Virus record (IMG/VR): IMGVR_UViG_3300032224_000681
Span: 1 to 54,599 of that record
Length of the DNA stretch: 54,599 nucleotides
DNA from: a virus
Reading direction: 5' to 3' (one strand)
Shown: positions 17,574 through 24,706 of the stretch, piece after piece
How positions within the stretch are numbered: position 1 is the stretch's first letter
Layout: each line of letters opens with the position of its first letter
Translations under genes and position numbers: made by a program
Notes under the pieces: generated by a model
The model's database searches: none
What the model was told of the DNA's origin: nothing
What the model saw: the letters and a program-made list of their open reading frames with translations, nothing else

Positions 17574-18043
17574 GTTTTTTTGACAGATTTAAGAAGAGAG
17601 AAGAAAACTTTGAAATCTTCACTAGGGATATCCCACTTAGCACTATCCTTCGTTGGTATATCTATGACACTGAATTAGGTGAGCCTAATGAAGTAGTAGA
17701 GCTTATGGGTCTTAATAGGGCTAGTGAAGAAGGTGATGAGAAAGAACGTGAAGACTCCGATGCTCGCATGGATAATATAGCCTACCTACTTCCCTATTTA
17801 AATTCTATCGGTGATATTGCATCCGATGTTATTACTGGTATTCAGGTAGATGAGATTACTAAAAACAACCCTGATAATTCAGAAGAAATTGAGCGTGAAG
17901 TAGACACAATGCGAACCCTGTATAAAGTTGTCAGCTTATCCGCTATTATTGGGGCATTCGCTTCGGCTATGGAAATAGGTTTGATTGAGCCAGGCGATAT
18001 ACAAAAAACAGAGTGGGAGAATCGGGTACTAGATGAGCAGTAA
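17570..18043 (+). CDS. Hypothetical protein
   Basis: 157 residues from GTG 17570, preferred over ATG 17555 because GTGA overlaps the polymerase stop and GGGGAG lies seven bases upstream. Start SFFDRFKKREENFEIF, an acidic middle (EEGDEKEREDSDARMDN), and a hydrophobic C-terminal helix pair (VVSLSAIIGAFASAMEIGLI). No family recognised. Coupled to the polymerase gene, which may point to a replication role. Confidence 0.65.
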   Translation: MSFFDRFKKREENFEIFTRDIPLSTILRWYIYDTELGEPNEVVELMGLNRASEEGDEKEREDSDARMDNIAYLLPYLNSIGDIASDVITGIQVDEITKNNPDNSEEIEREVDTMRTLYKVVSLSAIIGAFASAMEIGLIEPGDIQKTEWENRVLDEQ

Positions 18044-18398
18044 TTGGTGGGCAACTAAACTAGGCACACCTGCAACACCGCAGGCTGCCCCAACTCAACC
18101 AACATATGTAGCACCGCAACCCGCAACGTATGTTCAACCTTCACAGCCACAGTATCCACCTACACAGCAAGCAACACCGCAAGCGGAACGTTGCCCTGGG
18201 TGTGGAAGCGGTAACTATGGTGGTTCATCACCAGAAGCACGTAAGCGTTGTTACGACTGTGGATACCCAATTCAACAATCAGGTTCAGGAGTAGGTAAAG
18301 GTATTGTAGGAGGTCAGTCTTCTGGCGGACCTGCTCAACCTGCAAAGCAAGTGCAATCAGGCGGATTTAACCCACAGACAATCATTGGACACATTTAA
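18033..18398 (+). CDS. Pro/Gln-rich zinc-ribbon protein
   Basis: 121 residues. Residues 10-50 are rich in Pro, Gln and Thr and surely disordered. CPGCG and CYDCG (about residues 54-77) form a zinc ribbon, followed by a Gly/Ser/Gln-rich tail that ends in FNPQTIIGHI. It overlaps the genes on both sides, the downstream one being recA. The layout resembles hub-type adaptor proteins; function unknown. Confidence 0.65.
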   Translation: MSSNWWATKLGTPATPQAAPTQPTYVAPQPATYVQPSQPQYPPTQQATPQAERCPGCGSGNYGGSSPEARKRCYDCGYPIQQSGSGVGKGIVGGQSSGGPAQPAKQVQSGGFNPQTIIGHI

Positions 18399-19462
18399 TG
18401 AACGCAGAACTAACTAAACTAATAACAAAGATTAATAAGAAATACGGTTCTGACACTATAGTTATTGGCTCTGATATTACTGAAGGCATTGGGCGTTTAA
18501 CCACTGGCTCAGTATCTTTAGATGTAGCACTAGGTGGTGGATGGCCTACTAATCAGTGGCATGAGATTATTGGTGAGGCTAGCAACGGAAAGACTGCTAT
18601 TGCACTTAAGACAATTGCTGCTAATCAAAAGAAAGACCCTAACTTTACTGCGGTATGGATTGCTGCAGAACAGTGGGTTCCAGAGTATGCAGAGCTTTGC
18701 GGTGTAGATGTATCCCGTTTGTATGTAGTTTCTACCAACATCATGGAGGAAGCCTATGAAACCGTCATTGAGATTACTGGCTCTAAAACGGTCGATTGTA
18801 TTGTTATTGATTCACTACCTGCCTTGGTCCCTTCAGCAGAAGACGATAAGGAGATGGAGGAATCTACTGTAGGACGCTCAGCGCTTCTTACTAACAAGTT
18901 CTTCCGTAAGGTAGGCAAGGCGTCTAAGCGTTCCCTAATTGAGGCTGAACGTCCATTTATTGGCATCCTAATCAACCAGTGGCGCTCAAAGATTGGCGTT
19001 ATGTATGGAGACCCACGCACTACCCCAGGTGGTCTAGGCAAGGATTATGCTTTCTTCACACGTATGGAAGTACGTCGTGATAGTGAGTGGATTGAGGTTG
19101 GTACTGGACAGGATAAGAAGCGCATTGGTCAGACTATTAAAGCCAGAGTTATTAAAAATAAGTCAGCCCCACCATCACAAGTTGCTACCTTTGACTTCTA
19201 TTTTGCAAGTGGCGGAGACGTACCTGCTGGAGAGATTGACTTTGGTAAAGAGATTATGGCTATGGGTATCCTTAACAAGGTTATTACCCGAGCTGGTGCT
19301 TACTATCGCTATGAGTATCAAGGCGAGACTCGACAGTGGATGGGTCAGGATGCTATGCTTGCCTCTATACGGGAAGAGATAGACCTGAAAGAAACTTTAG
19401 AACGCGACGTGCTGGACTCTATTAAAGCAGGGTCTAAGTTTGTAGCATCCGATGAGGACTAA
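18398..19462 (+). CDS. recA: RecA-like recombinase
   Basis: 354 residues. Walker A GEASNGKTA (59-67) replaces the bacterial GPESSGKT, Walker B is CIVIDSLPAL, and the characteristic IGVMYGDPRTTPGGLGKDYAFF segment (L2/C-terminal core region) and EIDFGKEIMAMGIL follow. It catalyses strand exchange and would serve recombination-dependent replication with the resolvases and Cas4-like nuclease that follow. It overlaps its neighbours by 1 and 11 bases. Confidence 0.9.
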   Translation: MNAELTKLITKINKKYGSDTIVIGSDITEGIGRLTTGSVSLDVALGGGWPTNQWHEIIGEASNGKTAIALKTIAANQKKDPNFTAVWIAAEQWVPEYAELCGVDVSRLYVVSTNIMEEAYETVIEITGSKTVDCIVIDSLPALVPSAEDDKEMEESTVGRSALLTNKFFRKVGKASKRSLIEAERPFIGILINQWRSKIGVMYGDPRTTPGGLGKDYAFFTRMEVRRDSEWIEVGTGQDKKRIGQTIKARVIKNKSAPPSQVATFDFYFASGGDVPAGEIDFGKEIMAMGILNKVITRAGAYYRYEYQGETRQWMGQDAMLASIREEIDLKETLERDVLDSIKAGSKFVASDED

Positions 19463-19793
19463 AGGACAAAAGGAATCTAAGAAGCACGAGGACAGACTTG
19501 CAAAGGCAGTCGGTGGACAGCGTTCAGCTGGAAGCGGCGCCTTTTGGAGTCGTAAAGGCGATGTTAGGTCTAAGGACTTGTTAATAGAACACAAGTGGAC
19601 TGGCAAAGCCTCCGTAACCGTAAAGGCTGCGGTTCTGGAAAAGATTGTCAACGAAGCTATCGTTGAGAGTCGGACACCTGTCCTCGGCTTCAGTCTTAAC
19701 AATAACAATTACATAATGTTAACTGAAGATGATTATCTGGAAATGCGCCAGAAACTTCAGGAGTGTAATTGTACGACGACATTGGGCACGTAG
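19452..19793 (+). CDS. PD-(D/E)xK nuclease, Holliday junction resolvase-like (Hjc type)
   Basis: 113 residues. The pattern E...RLAKAVGGQRSAGSGAFWSRKGDVRSKDLLIEHK contains the catalytic set Glu, GD, and IExK (here IEHK) spaced as in archaeal Hjc-like resolvases and VRR-NUC-like proteins. The Ser-Gly-Ala-Phe loop is typical. It starts within the end of recA (ATG 19452). A second, RuvC-type, resolvase is encoded at 21433; the two may act on different structures. Confidence 0.65.
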   Translation: MRTKGQKESKKHEDRLAKAVGGQRSAGSGAFWSRKGDVRSKDLLIEHKWTGKASVTVKAAVLEKIVNEAIVESRTPVLGFSLNNNNYIMLTEDDYLEMRQKLQECNCTTTLGT

Positions 19794-20086
19794 AAGGCTG
19801 GAGACATAACGCCAAGTGCCGAGGCATGGACACAGAGCTTTGGTTTCCACCAAGAGACAAAGCAAAATATAAAAAGATAGCAACCATTTCTAAAGCTACA
19901 TGCTATGGAAAAGACGGTTTGCCTGAATGCCCTGTGCGTAAACAATGTTTACTGTACGCAGACAAGATGGATGAACAACACGGTATCTGGGGTGGTATGT
20001 CTCACCGTGAACGCAATGCATTAAAGCGCAAAGCAAATAAAGAAGGAAAAACCTTTAGGGAATGGGTAACGGAGGATAAGTTGTGA
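19769..20086 (+). CDS. WhiB-family Fe-S transcription regulator (Wbl)
   Basis: 105 residues from TTG 19769 (CAGGAG five bases upstream; no ATG fits). C17 in CRGMDTELWFPP, then C45, C54 and C60 (CPVRKQC), followed by the GIWGGMS turn and the basic KRKANKEGKTF tail: the WhiB layout. WhiB proteins occur only in actinobacteria and their phages, bind a 4Fe-4S cluster and act with the main sigma factor. Unusually, the second and third cysteines are separated by eight residues instead of two. Confidence 0.88.
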   Translation: MYDDIGHVEGWRHNAKCRGMDTELWFPPRDKAKYKKIATISKATCYGKDGLPECPVRKQCLLYADKMDEQHGIWGGMSHRERNALKRKANKEGKTFREWVTEDKL

Positions 20087-20092
20087 TAGGTT
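20087..20092 (+). promoter_or_regulatory. Leaderless promoter -10 (TAGGTT, extended)
   Basis: TGA-TAGGTT forms an extended -10 (TG two bases upstream), followed by six bases and ATG 20099. No Shine-Dalgarno at the usual distance. Confidence 0.5.
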
Positions 20093-20098
20093 GTATCT

Positions 20099-20956
20099 AT
20101 GAAAACAAGCAAACCTCAGCAGATAACAGGCTCCCTGAAAGCCTTCGTAGACGTGGCTAAAAAGAACAGCAGAGTACTGGGTTCAGTAGAACGTCACTTA
20201 ATTTCTAAACCGCGGGACATGAGTCGTAGAACAGATGTTCTGCACCCATCCGATATGGTTAGCGATGAGTGGTGTTACCGCGCTTCTTATTTTCATTTAA
20301 AAGGTCATGCACCTTTAAGTAATCGTGTAATGAAACTACAGACACATTCTGTATTTGCTGAAGGCCACGCTATCCATGCAAAGTGGCAGAAGTGGTTTCA
20401 GGAAATGGGAACCCTGTATGGTAAGTGGTATTGCATTGAGTGTGAAGAAGAATTCTGGGGCGGTTCTGATTGTCACGATGGGCCATTGGAATATCGTGAA
20501 GTACCCCTGTTTTATGAGCCACTACGTATTAGCGGTCACTCAGATGGTTGGCTAGTAAATCTAGGCGACCCATTGATGCTGGAGATTAAGTCAATTGGTG
20601 CTGGCACTATCCGTTGGGAAGACCCACAGTTGATGGCTCAGCACGGTGGAGATATGTCTAAGATATGGCCTGAGATTAAAGCGCCATTTACAAAGCATAT
20701 TAATCAGGTACAGATTTACATGAAGCTTGCAGAGTTAATCGGGTATCCAGATGTGCCGCAAGAAGCTGTGCTTATCTACGAAAATAAAGCAGACCAATCA
20801 GCTAAAGAATTTGTAGTACCTAAATCTGATTTTGCTATTGCACCATTGTTAGAGGCTGCTGCTATGATTGTAGAAGCAGTTAAAAATAACACCCCACCAC
20901 CGTGTAATATCGATGTTTGGGGACAATGCTCACGATGCGGAGGATTTAATGACTGA
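20099..20956 (+). CDS. Cas4/RecB-like PD-(D/E)xK exonuclease
   Basis: 285 residues. Core motifs: VLHPSDM..EWCYRA near residue 45-60, GHSDGWLV, LMLEIKSIG (D..ExK) and QVQIYMKLAEL, with a final C...CSRCGGF cluster. The cysteine in WCYRAS plus the C-terminal cysteines recall the Fe-S cluster of Cas4/AddB-type nucleases; an internal CIECEEEFWGGSDC knuckle is additional. Likely resects DNA ends for RecA. Seen widely in phages, so no CRISPR link is implied. Confidence 0.78.
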   Translation: MKTSKPQQITGSLKAFVDVAKKNSRVLGSVERHLISKPRDMSRRTDVLHPSDMVSDEWCYRASYFHLKGHAPLSNRVMKLQTHSVFAEGHAIHAKWQKWFQEMGTLYGKWYCIECEEEFWGGSDCHDGPLEYREVPLFYEPLRISGHSDGWLVNLGDPLMLEIKSIGAGTIRWEDPQLMAQHGGDMSKIWPEIKAPFTKHINQVQIYMKLAELIGYPDVPQEAVLIYENKADQSAKEFVVPKSDFAIAPLLEAAAMIVEAVKNNTPPPCNIDVWGQCSRCGGFND

Positions 20957-21443
20957 ATTAGTTGTCACAGGTATTAGCAAAGAAGTGCTAAAGGTATTGG
21001 AAAACCAAGGGCTTCCTATCAAACGTTCTATAAAGCTAGATATGCCTGATTTCCCAGAAGACATTACAGCAATTGATGAGCAAGAGCTTATGATTATGGC
21101 TAGCAAGTACATGGAGAACCTTAACTTCATCCGTACACAGGTAGCCTGCGCTACCCTTGCAGAGGCTGAGGCTAACAGCGCTTATGACATGACTGTAGCC
21201 AAAGGTCTGCTAGGAAAGACAACAGGCAAGAGCACAGAGAAGTCTGTAATGCTTAAGGCAGCCGTTGTAACAGAGCCTGAGGTAGTTGAACTAGCTAAAG
21301 CTAAAGACTTTGCGTATGCCTATCGTAAGCTCCTAGAGACCCACCTAGAGAACCTAGAACGTTACTACTCACTCACTAGCCGTGAGTTGACACGTCGTAC
21401 TTCAAACTCCCGTAATAACTCGTTTAATAGGTATGTCCCTTAA
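20949..21443 (+). CDS. Putative recombination mediator, UvsY-like
   Basis: 164 residues from ATG 20949 (GGAGG upstream; the longer frame from 20913 is rejected). The C-terminal 110 residues are helical with the order seen in T4 UvsY: ASKYMENLNFIRTQ helix, AEANSAYDMTVAKGLLG, STEKSVMLKAAVVTEPEV, and YAYRKLLETHLENLERYYSL ending in TSRELTRR. UvsY loads the recombinase on SSB-covered DNA. The match is by pattern only, but the place between the exonuclease and RuvC, behind RecA, fits. Confidence 0.45.
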   Translation: MTELVVTGISKEVLKVLENQGLPIKRSIKLDMPDFPEDITAIDEQELMIMASKYMENLNFIRTQVACATLAEAEANSAYDMTVAKGLLGKTTGKSTEKSVMLKAAVVTEPEVVELAKAKDFAYAYRKLLETHLENLERYYSLTSRELTRRTSNSRNNSFNRYVP

Positions 21444-21978
21444 AAAAATTGAAGGAGGTCTCGACCTGGCTGGCAGTAGCCCAGTTTATTTAGGTATAGA
21501 CCAATCCTTTACAGGTTTTGCAATGTGCGCCTATAAAGATGGTAAGTATTACGCAGAGGTCTACAAATCCACTAATCGCGGCATGCCACGTATGTTAGAT
21601 ATACGTGCATTTATACGTGACTGGATATCCAAGATAGAAATTATCGATGTAGCCATGGAAGGCTACGCAATGGGCGCCAAAGGCAAGGTATTCCATCTAG
21701 GTGAGCTTGGTGGCCTAGTTAAAATGGAGTTGGCAGATATTGACAAATACCCGTTGATAATCCCACCAACCACGCTAAAGAAGTATGTGACAGGTGCGGG
21801 CACAGGACAGAAAAACCAAATGATTTTGCATACCTACAAAAAGTGGGGGCAGACATTTACTGACGATAACGCTTGTGACGCATATGGACTTGCAAGGCTA
21901 TGCTCAGGGGATGGTAAGCTTGCGTATGAAAAAGCAATATACCAACAAGTACAAAGTCCAGATTATCGGGAGATTTAA
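21433..21978 (+). CDS. RuvC-like Holliday junction resolvase
   Basis: 181 residues. RNase H-fold motifs: VYLGIDQSFTGFAM (first Asp), IDVAMEGYAMGAKG (Glu), PTTLKKYVTGAGTGQKNQM, and DDNACDAYGLARL (last Asp pair), all in the order of phage RuvC-like resolvases. It resolves recombination or packaging intermediates. ATG at 21433 overlaps the upstream gene by 11 bases. Confidence 0.83.
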   Translation: MSLKKIEGGLDLAGSSPVYLGIDQSFTGFAMCAYKDGKYYAEVYKSTNRGMPRMLDIRAFIRDWISKIEIIDVAMEGYAMGAKGKVFHLGELGGLVKMELADIDKYPLIIPPTTLKKYVTGAGTGQKNQMILHTYKKWGQTFTDDNACDAYGLARLCSGDGKLAYEKAIYQQVQSPDYREI

Positions 21979-22146
21979 ATGCCAAAATATGATTTTGTCT
22001 GCATACCTTGCGACAGTACTGTAGAGATGCATTTAAATTTTGATTCTTCAGAACGACCAGCATGCGACAGGTGCGGAAATTTTATGACTAAAGTCTATAC
22101 ACCGCCTTCCGTACAATTTAAAGGCGGAGGTTGGGGAGGACAATGA
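21979..22146 (+). CDS. FmdB-type zinc-ribbon protein
   Basis: 55 residues. MPKYDFVCIPCDSTVEM with a later CDRCGNFMTKV is the pattern of FmdB-like regulatory zinc ribbons (MPxYxYxC..C...C..C). It ends in a Gly-rich KGGGWGGQ tail typical of the family. It directly abuts RuvC and overlaps the next ATG by four bases. Confidence 0.7.
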   Translation: MPKYDFVCIPCDSTVEMHLNFDSSERPACDRCGNFMTKVYTPPSVQFKGGGWGGQ

Positions 22147-22373
22147 GTAAAACCCAGGAAAAACGCGCTCGCCGTGCTGCAGAACGCGACGTTTTTATTA
22201 AAGAACGTCGTCAGGTACAGCTGGCAGTGTTTGAATCTAATTTTAAAGTAGGCCTTGAGTTCTTTGAAGCTAATAAAGACAAGATGAGCCCAGAAGAAAT
22301 TGCACAGGTAGAAGAAGAGATTGAAAAAAACCGTAAGTTGATTGAAGAATGGAAGGAAAAATGGGATGCTTGA
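22143..22373 (+). CDS. Small charged helical protein
   Basis: 76 residues from ATG 22143 (ATGA overlap with the FmdB-like stop). Nearly all helical and charged: KRARRAAERDVFIKERRQVQ, then SPEEIAQVEEEIEKNRKLIE, probably a coiled coil. No family recognised. Confidence 0.6.
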   Translation: MSKTQEKRARRAAERDVFIKERRQVQLAVFESNFKVGLEFFEANKDKMSPEEIAQVEEEIEKNRKLIEEWKEKWDA

Positions 22374-22509
22374 TGCCAACCTACCAATTTTAGTTGCAGA
22401 TGATGACTTTATTGAGCACCTGCATGAAAATGGATTTAGCGAAACTATTGAAATGGACGAGCTAGTTTTTGAATGGCTTGATTGGGAAGCTGATAACGTT
22501 GAAGCATAA
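22366..22509 (+). CDS. Small acidic hypothetical protein
   Basis: 47 residues: MLDANLPILVADDDFIEHLH, ending in EWLDWEADNVEA. Very acidic. GGAAGGAA lies just upstream of ATG 22366, and the gene overlaps its upstream neighbour by eight bases. Function unknown. Confidence 0.5.
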   Translation: MLDANLPILVADDDFIEHLHENGFSETIEMDELVFEWLDWEADNVEA

Positions 22510-22723
22510 GCAGAAAGACCTACTTGAAGATGGTTGGATGACCATCGATGATTTTGTAGATTCCCTATCCCTAGGTATGCGTGACTATCTGCATAATAAT
22601 TGGGGAAAAATTAGCAAGAAAGACGACCTACATCACCCAGAAGACCTAGCCACTAACGCATCTATTTACACGGAAATTGCCTACCGTGTATTAGCTGATT
22701 TTACTAAGTGCAGACATGGCTAA
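22499..22723 (+). CDS. Hypothetical protein
   Basis: About 74 residues if translation starts at TTG 22499, which overlaps the previous stop; an ATG at 22538 would give 61 residues and is equally possible. The conserved-looking part is MTIDDFVDSLSLGMRDYLHN and EDLATNASIYTEIAYRVLAD, mainly helical. It overlaps the next gene by eight bases. No family recognised. Confidence 0.5.
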   Translation: MKHKQKDLLEDGWMTIDDFVDSLSLGMRDYLHNNWGKISKKDDLHHPEDLATNASIYTEIAYRVLADFTKCRHG

Positions 22724-22937
22724 GAATATACGAGAGCTAAAGCCCGATTTTACGGGAACTATGGCCTATGAAAATGAGGTTTGCCACGAGTGCCCTCATT
22801 GTGAGTCCAGCCTATGGAATATAAAGGCTAGCTTTCAGGACTATGAGATATCCCAATATTTACTAGATATGGAATGTTCCATCTGTGGCACATATGCCAA
22901 GGCACCTACACCTTTAGACAGACCTAATTTAATATAG
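22716..22937 (+). CDS. Zinc-ribbon protein
   Basis: 73 residues. C23-x2-C26-x2-C29 (VCHECPHCESS) and C54-x2-C57 (MECSICGTYA) form one or two zinc knuckles. Last gene of the compact replication/recombination operon; it ends 52 bases before the SpoVS-like gene. Confidence 0.6.
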   Translation: MAKNIRELKPDFTGTMAYENEVCHECPHCESSLWNIKASFQDYEISQYLLDMECSICGTYAKAPTPLDRPNLI

Positions 22938-22946
22938 CCTTCATAA

Positions 22947-22974
22947 TTGTACCTACGGGGTTTCACACTATACG
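22947..22974 (+). promoter_or_regulatory. Candidate promoter upstream of the SpoVS-like gene
   Basis: -35 TTGTAC (22947-22952), 16-base spacer, -10 TATACG (22969-22974), then a short leader to ATG 22990. The same -10 (TATACG) occurs before the ribonucleotide reductase gene. Confidence 0.45.
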
Positions 22975-22989
22975 TAAACCGAGGTACAA

Positions 22990-23268
22990 ATGACCGAACA
23001 ACCAGAAGAGCAAATCCTTCGCGTCAGCGCAGGAAGTAACCCACAGGCTGTTGCTTCAGCCATTGCTCACAGCATTTATGAAACCCGCGCCTGCAAGATT
23101 CGTGCAGTTGGCGCAGGAGCTATCAACCAAGCAGTAAAAGCGATTGCTATCGCTCGCGGATATACAGCCCCTCGTGGCCTTGACCTTATCTGCATCCCAG
23201 GATTTACCAGCATTGAAAGTCATGATGGGCAGATTTCTGCCATTATCTTTGATGTCAAGGCTAGTTAA
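22990..23268 (+). CDS. SpoVS-like protein (Alba superfamily)
   Basis: 92 residues. The sequence ILRVSAGSNPQAVASAIAHS, then IRAVGAGAINQAVKAIAIAR and GYTAPRGLDLICIPGFTSIE, matches the stage V sporulation protein S family almost segment by segment. SpoVS-like proteins are small nucleic-acid-binding proteins of the Alba superfamily and affect cell division and sporulation in Bacillus and related functions elsewhere. In a phage it may alter host chromosome or division control. It stands alone with its own promoter. Confidence 0.85.
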   Translation: MTEQPEEQILRVSAGSNPQAVASAIAHSIYETRACKIRAVGAGAINQAVKAIAIARGYTAPRGLDLICIPGFTSIESHDGQISAIIFDVKAS

Positions 23269-23329
23269 TACTGTATTTCCCTATTTAATACCCTACTCTG
23301 TTAGGTACTCCTAGGCCAAAGGAAACTAA

Positions 23330-23656
23330 ATGAAAACAGATTCAAAGAAGAACCCAGCACCGATTGCTCCGACATCTGCGGAACCATCAAACGCTTCAGG
23401 TTCAAAGCCACGCGTTGCTATGCCTGAAAAGGGCACTCTTGTAAAGAAGAAGAACACCGCAGCTGGCGACCCAACAAAGATGGCTAAGCCATCTCGTTCT
23501 CATATTACTGCTACAAGTGGAGCTCGCTACGGTATCCGTGTGAAGTTCCAGAAGTCCACAGCTCCAGAAGCTGGTGCCGTACAGGGTAATGGACGTATAA
23601 TTCCTTCAGCAGTAAAGCGCTCAGCTCCTAACTTCAAAGATGGAATGGCTGAGTAG
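23330..23656 (+). CDS. Basic, low-complexity hypothetical protein
   Basis: 108 residues rich in Lys, Pro, Ala and Ser (SKKNPAPIAPTSAEPSNASG, VKKKNTAAGDPTKMAKPSRS), with a more ordered centre SGARYGIRVKFQKST. Probably disordered and nucleic-acid-binding or a virion-associated protein. AAAGGA upstream serves as ribosome binding site; a strong hairpin follows the stop. Confidence 0.6.
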   Translation: MKTDSKKNPAPIAPTSAEPSNASGSKPRVAMPEKGTLVKKKNTAAGDPTKMAKPSRSHITATSGARYGIRVKFQKSTAPEAGAVQGNGRIIPSAVKRSAPNFKDGMAE

Positions 23657-23672
23657 TTACAACTAAATAGCG

Positions 23673-23699
23673 CAAAGCCCCGCCATGTGCGGGGCTTTG
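23673..23699 (+). terminator. Perfect 11-bp hairpin
   Basis: CAAAGCCCCGC (23673-23683) pairs with GCGGGGCTTTG (23689-23699) around a five-base loop. A clear T tract is missing, so it may terminate weakly or protect the transcript end of the gene before it. Confidence 0.65.
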
Positions 23700-23733
23700 G
23701 CATTTGTGGAATATATTCTAAATTAGATTGTTG

Positions 23734-23739
23734 TATACT
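23734..23739 (+). promoter_or_regulatory. Candidate -10 (TATACT) for the Hsp20 gene
   Basis: TATACT lies 58 bases before ATG 23798, after the hairpin that ends the preceding gene. No convincing -35. The leader ends with an optimal ribosome binding site (AAGGAGATATATT). Confidence 0.35.
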
Positions 23740-23797
23740 ATTGCTGACCGCTCACAAGGAGGGTCACAAAAAGTTATATCGTCTAAGGAGATATATT

Positions 23798-24322
23798 ATG
23801 GCTTCAGGCTACCCAATGGGTGGATATCCAAAAGGTTCACCTCATGAACCAAATCAATGGCCCCATCACCCAAAGCAAATTGGCGCACTAGGTTCTATTG
23901 CTGTCACAGACCCATTTAAAGCGCTACACAATATGTTAGACCCATGGACTTTTGGGTTTGAGCGTCACTTAGAGTTCTTCCAGAACCTAGAAGATGTACG
24001 TATTAAGTCCAATTACCCGCCGTACAACATCAAGACCCTGCCTAACGACAAGGCAGAAATTGAACTTGCTATTGCGGGATTTAAGAAGGATGATGTTAAG
24101 ATTACATACAAAGAAAACATTATCACCGTCGAAGGTAACCGTGGCGAAGACGATGCTGAATACTCATATAAGGGTATTGCAGCACGTAACTTTGTCCAGA
24201 AGTTTGCAGTTGCAGACGACGTACTTGTAGGAGATGCAAAGCTAGCTGATGGATTCCTAACCATTGAACTACAGCGCATTCTTCCAGAAGAAAAGAAAGA
24301 AAAGACAATCAAAATTAAGTAA
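23798..24322 (+). CDS. Small heat-shock protein, Hsp20 family
   Basis: 174 residues from ATG 23798, chosen for its AAGGAGAT site; a longer frame upstream is rejected. After a Gly/Pro-rich start (MASGYPMGGYPKG) the alpha-crystallin domain spans about residues 70-170: YPPYNIKTLPNDKAEIELAIAG, VKITYKENIITVEGN, FVQKFAVADDVLVGDAKLADG, FLTIELQR. ATP-independent chaperone; Hsp20 genes are common in T4-like and aquatic phages, where they may help assembly. Flanked by hairpins on both sides, so a single-gene unit. Confidence 0.9.
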   Translation: MASGYPMGGYPKGSPHEPNQWPHHPKQIGALGSIAVTDPFKALHNMLDPWTFGFERHLEFFQNLEDVRIKSNYPPYNIKTLPNDKAEIELAIAGFKKDDVKITYKENIITVEGNRGEDDAEYSYKGIAARNFVQKFAVADDVLVGDAKLADGFLTIELQRILPEEKKEKTIKIK

Positions 24323-24354
24323 AGATAAGCAAAGCTTGTTAATACTTAGCAAGA

Positions 24355-24382
24355 AGCCCTCGACCAATGTCGAGGGCTTTTT
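24355..24382 (+). terminator. Strong intrinsic terminator after Hsp20
   Basis: AGCCCTCGAC (24355-24364) pairs perfectly with GTCGAGGGCT (24369-24378) over a CAAT loop, followed by TTTT and a T-rich stretch. Confidence 0.85.
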
Positions 24383-24407
24383 GCTGTTGCAAAATAAAAA
24401 CCTGTGA

Positions 24408-24413
24408 TAGGCT
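24408..24413 (+). promoter_or_regulatory. Candidate extended -10 (TGA-TAGGCT)
   Basis: TG two bases before TAGGCT, same form as at 20087 and 28563. It lies 38 bases before ATG 24452, directly behind the Hsp20 terminator. Confidence 0.4.
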
Positions 24414-24451
24414 TGAGCCAACAACGTCACATCACTGAGAGGGTGGGGGCT

Positions 24452-24706
24452 ATGGCAAAAAACAATCTGGGTGCCATCTTGGACCAGTTTATTGAACAGT
24501 CAAAACAGCCTGGAAAATGCTGTATTGCAATGTGGATACAGTCATTACCAAAAGAAGATGCACAGAAGTTTGAATCGTTAAGAACAGAAAATACAAAAGT
24601 ACCTATTAAAAATTTATATGAAGCGTTGATAGCGTCAGGACATGAACTACCAGGAAAGCTCACAGCGTTTCGTTCCCATTTCAAAGGATATTGCACATGC
24701 AAATAG
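24452..24706 (+). CDS. Small hypothetical protein (possible DNA-binding)
   Basis: 84 residues from ATG 24452 (GAGGGTGGGGG upstream); the frame from 24404 is rejected. Sequence NNLGAILDQFIEQSKQPGKC, then KVPIKNLYEALIASGHELPG and TAFRSHFKGYCTC. The middle could be a short helix-turn-helix. It overlaps the phosphoesterase start by ten bases, a pairing that suggests a joint function. Confidence 0.55.
   Translation: MAKNNLGAILDQFIEQSKQPGKCCIAMWIQSLPKEDAQKFESLRTENTKVPIKNLYEALIASGHELPGKLTAFRSHFKGYCTCK

Noticed and set aside
20099-20956. Cas4-like gene as evidence for a CRISPR system
   Set aside because: Cas4-type exonucleases are common in phage recombination modules; the context here is RecA, resolvases and polymerase.
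22499-22723. Long form of this gene from TTG 22469
   Set aside because: It would overlap the preceding gene by 41 bases without a ribosome binding site; starts at 22499 or 22538 are more likely.
23687-23797. N-terminal extension of the Hsp20 gene
   Set aside because: It would pass through the hairpin that ends the preceding unit and over the candidate promoter; ATG 23798 has an optimal Shine-Dalgarno.
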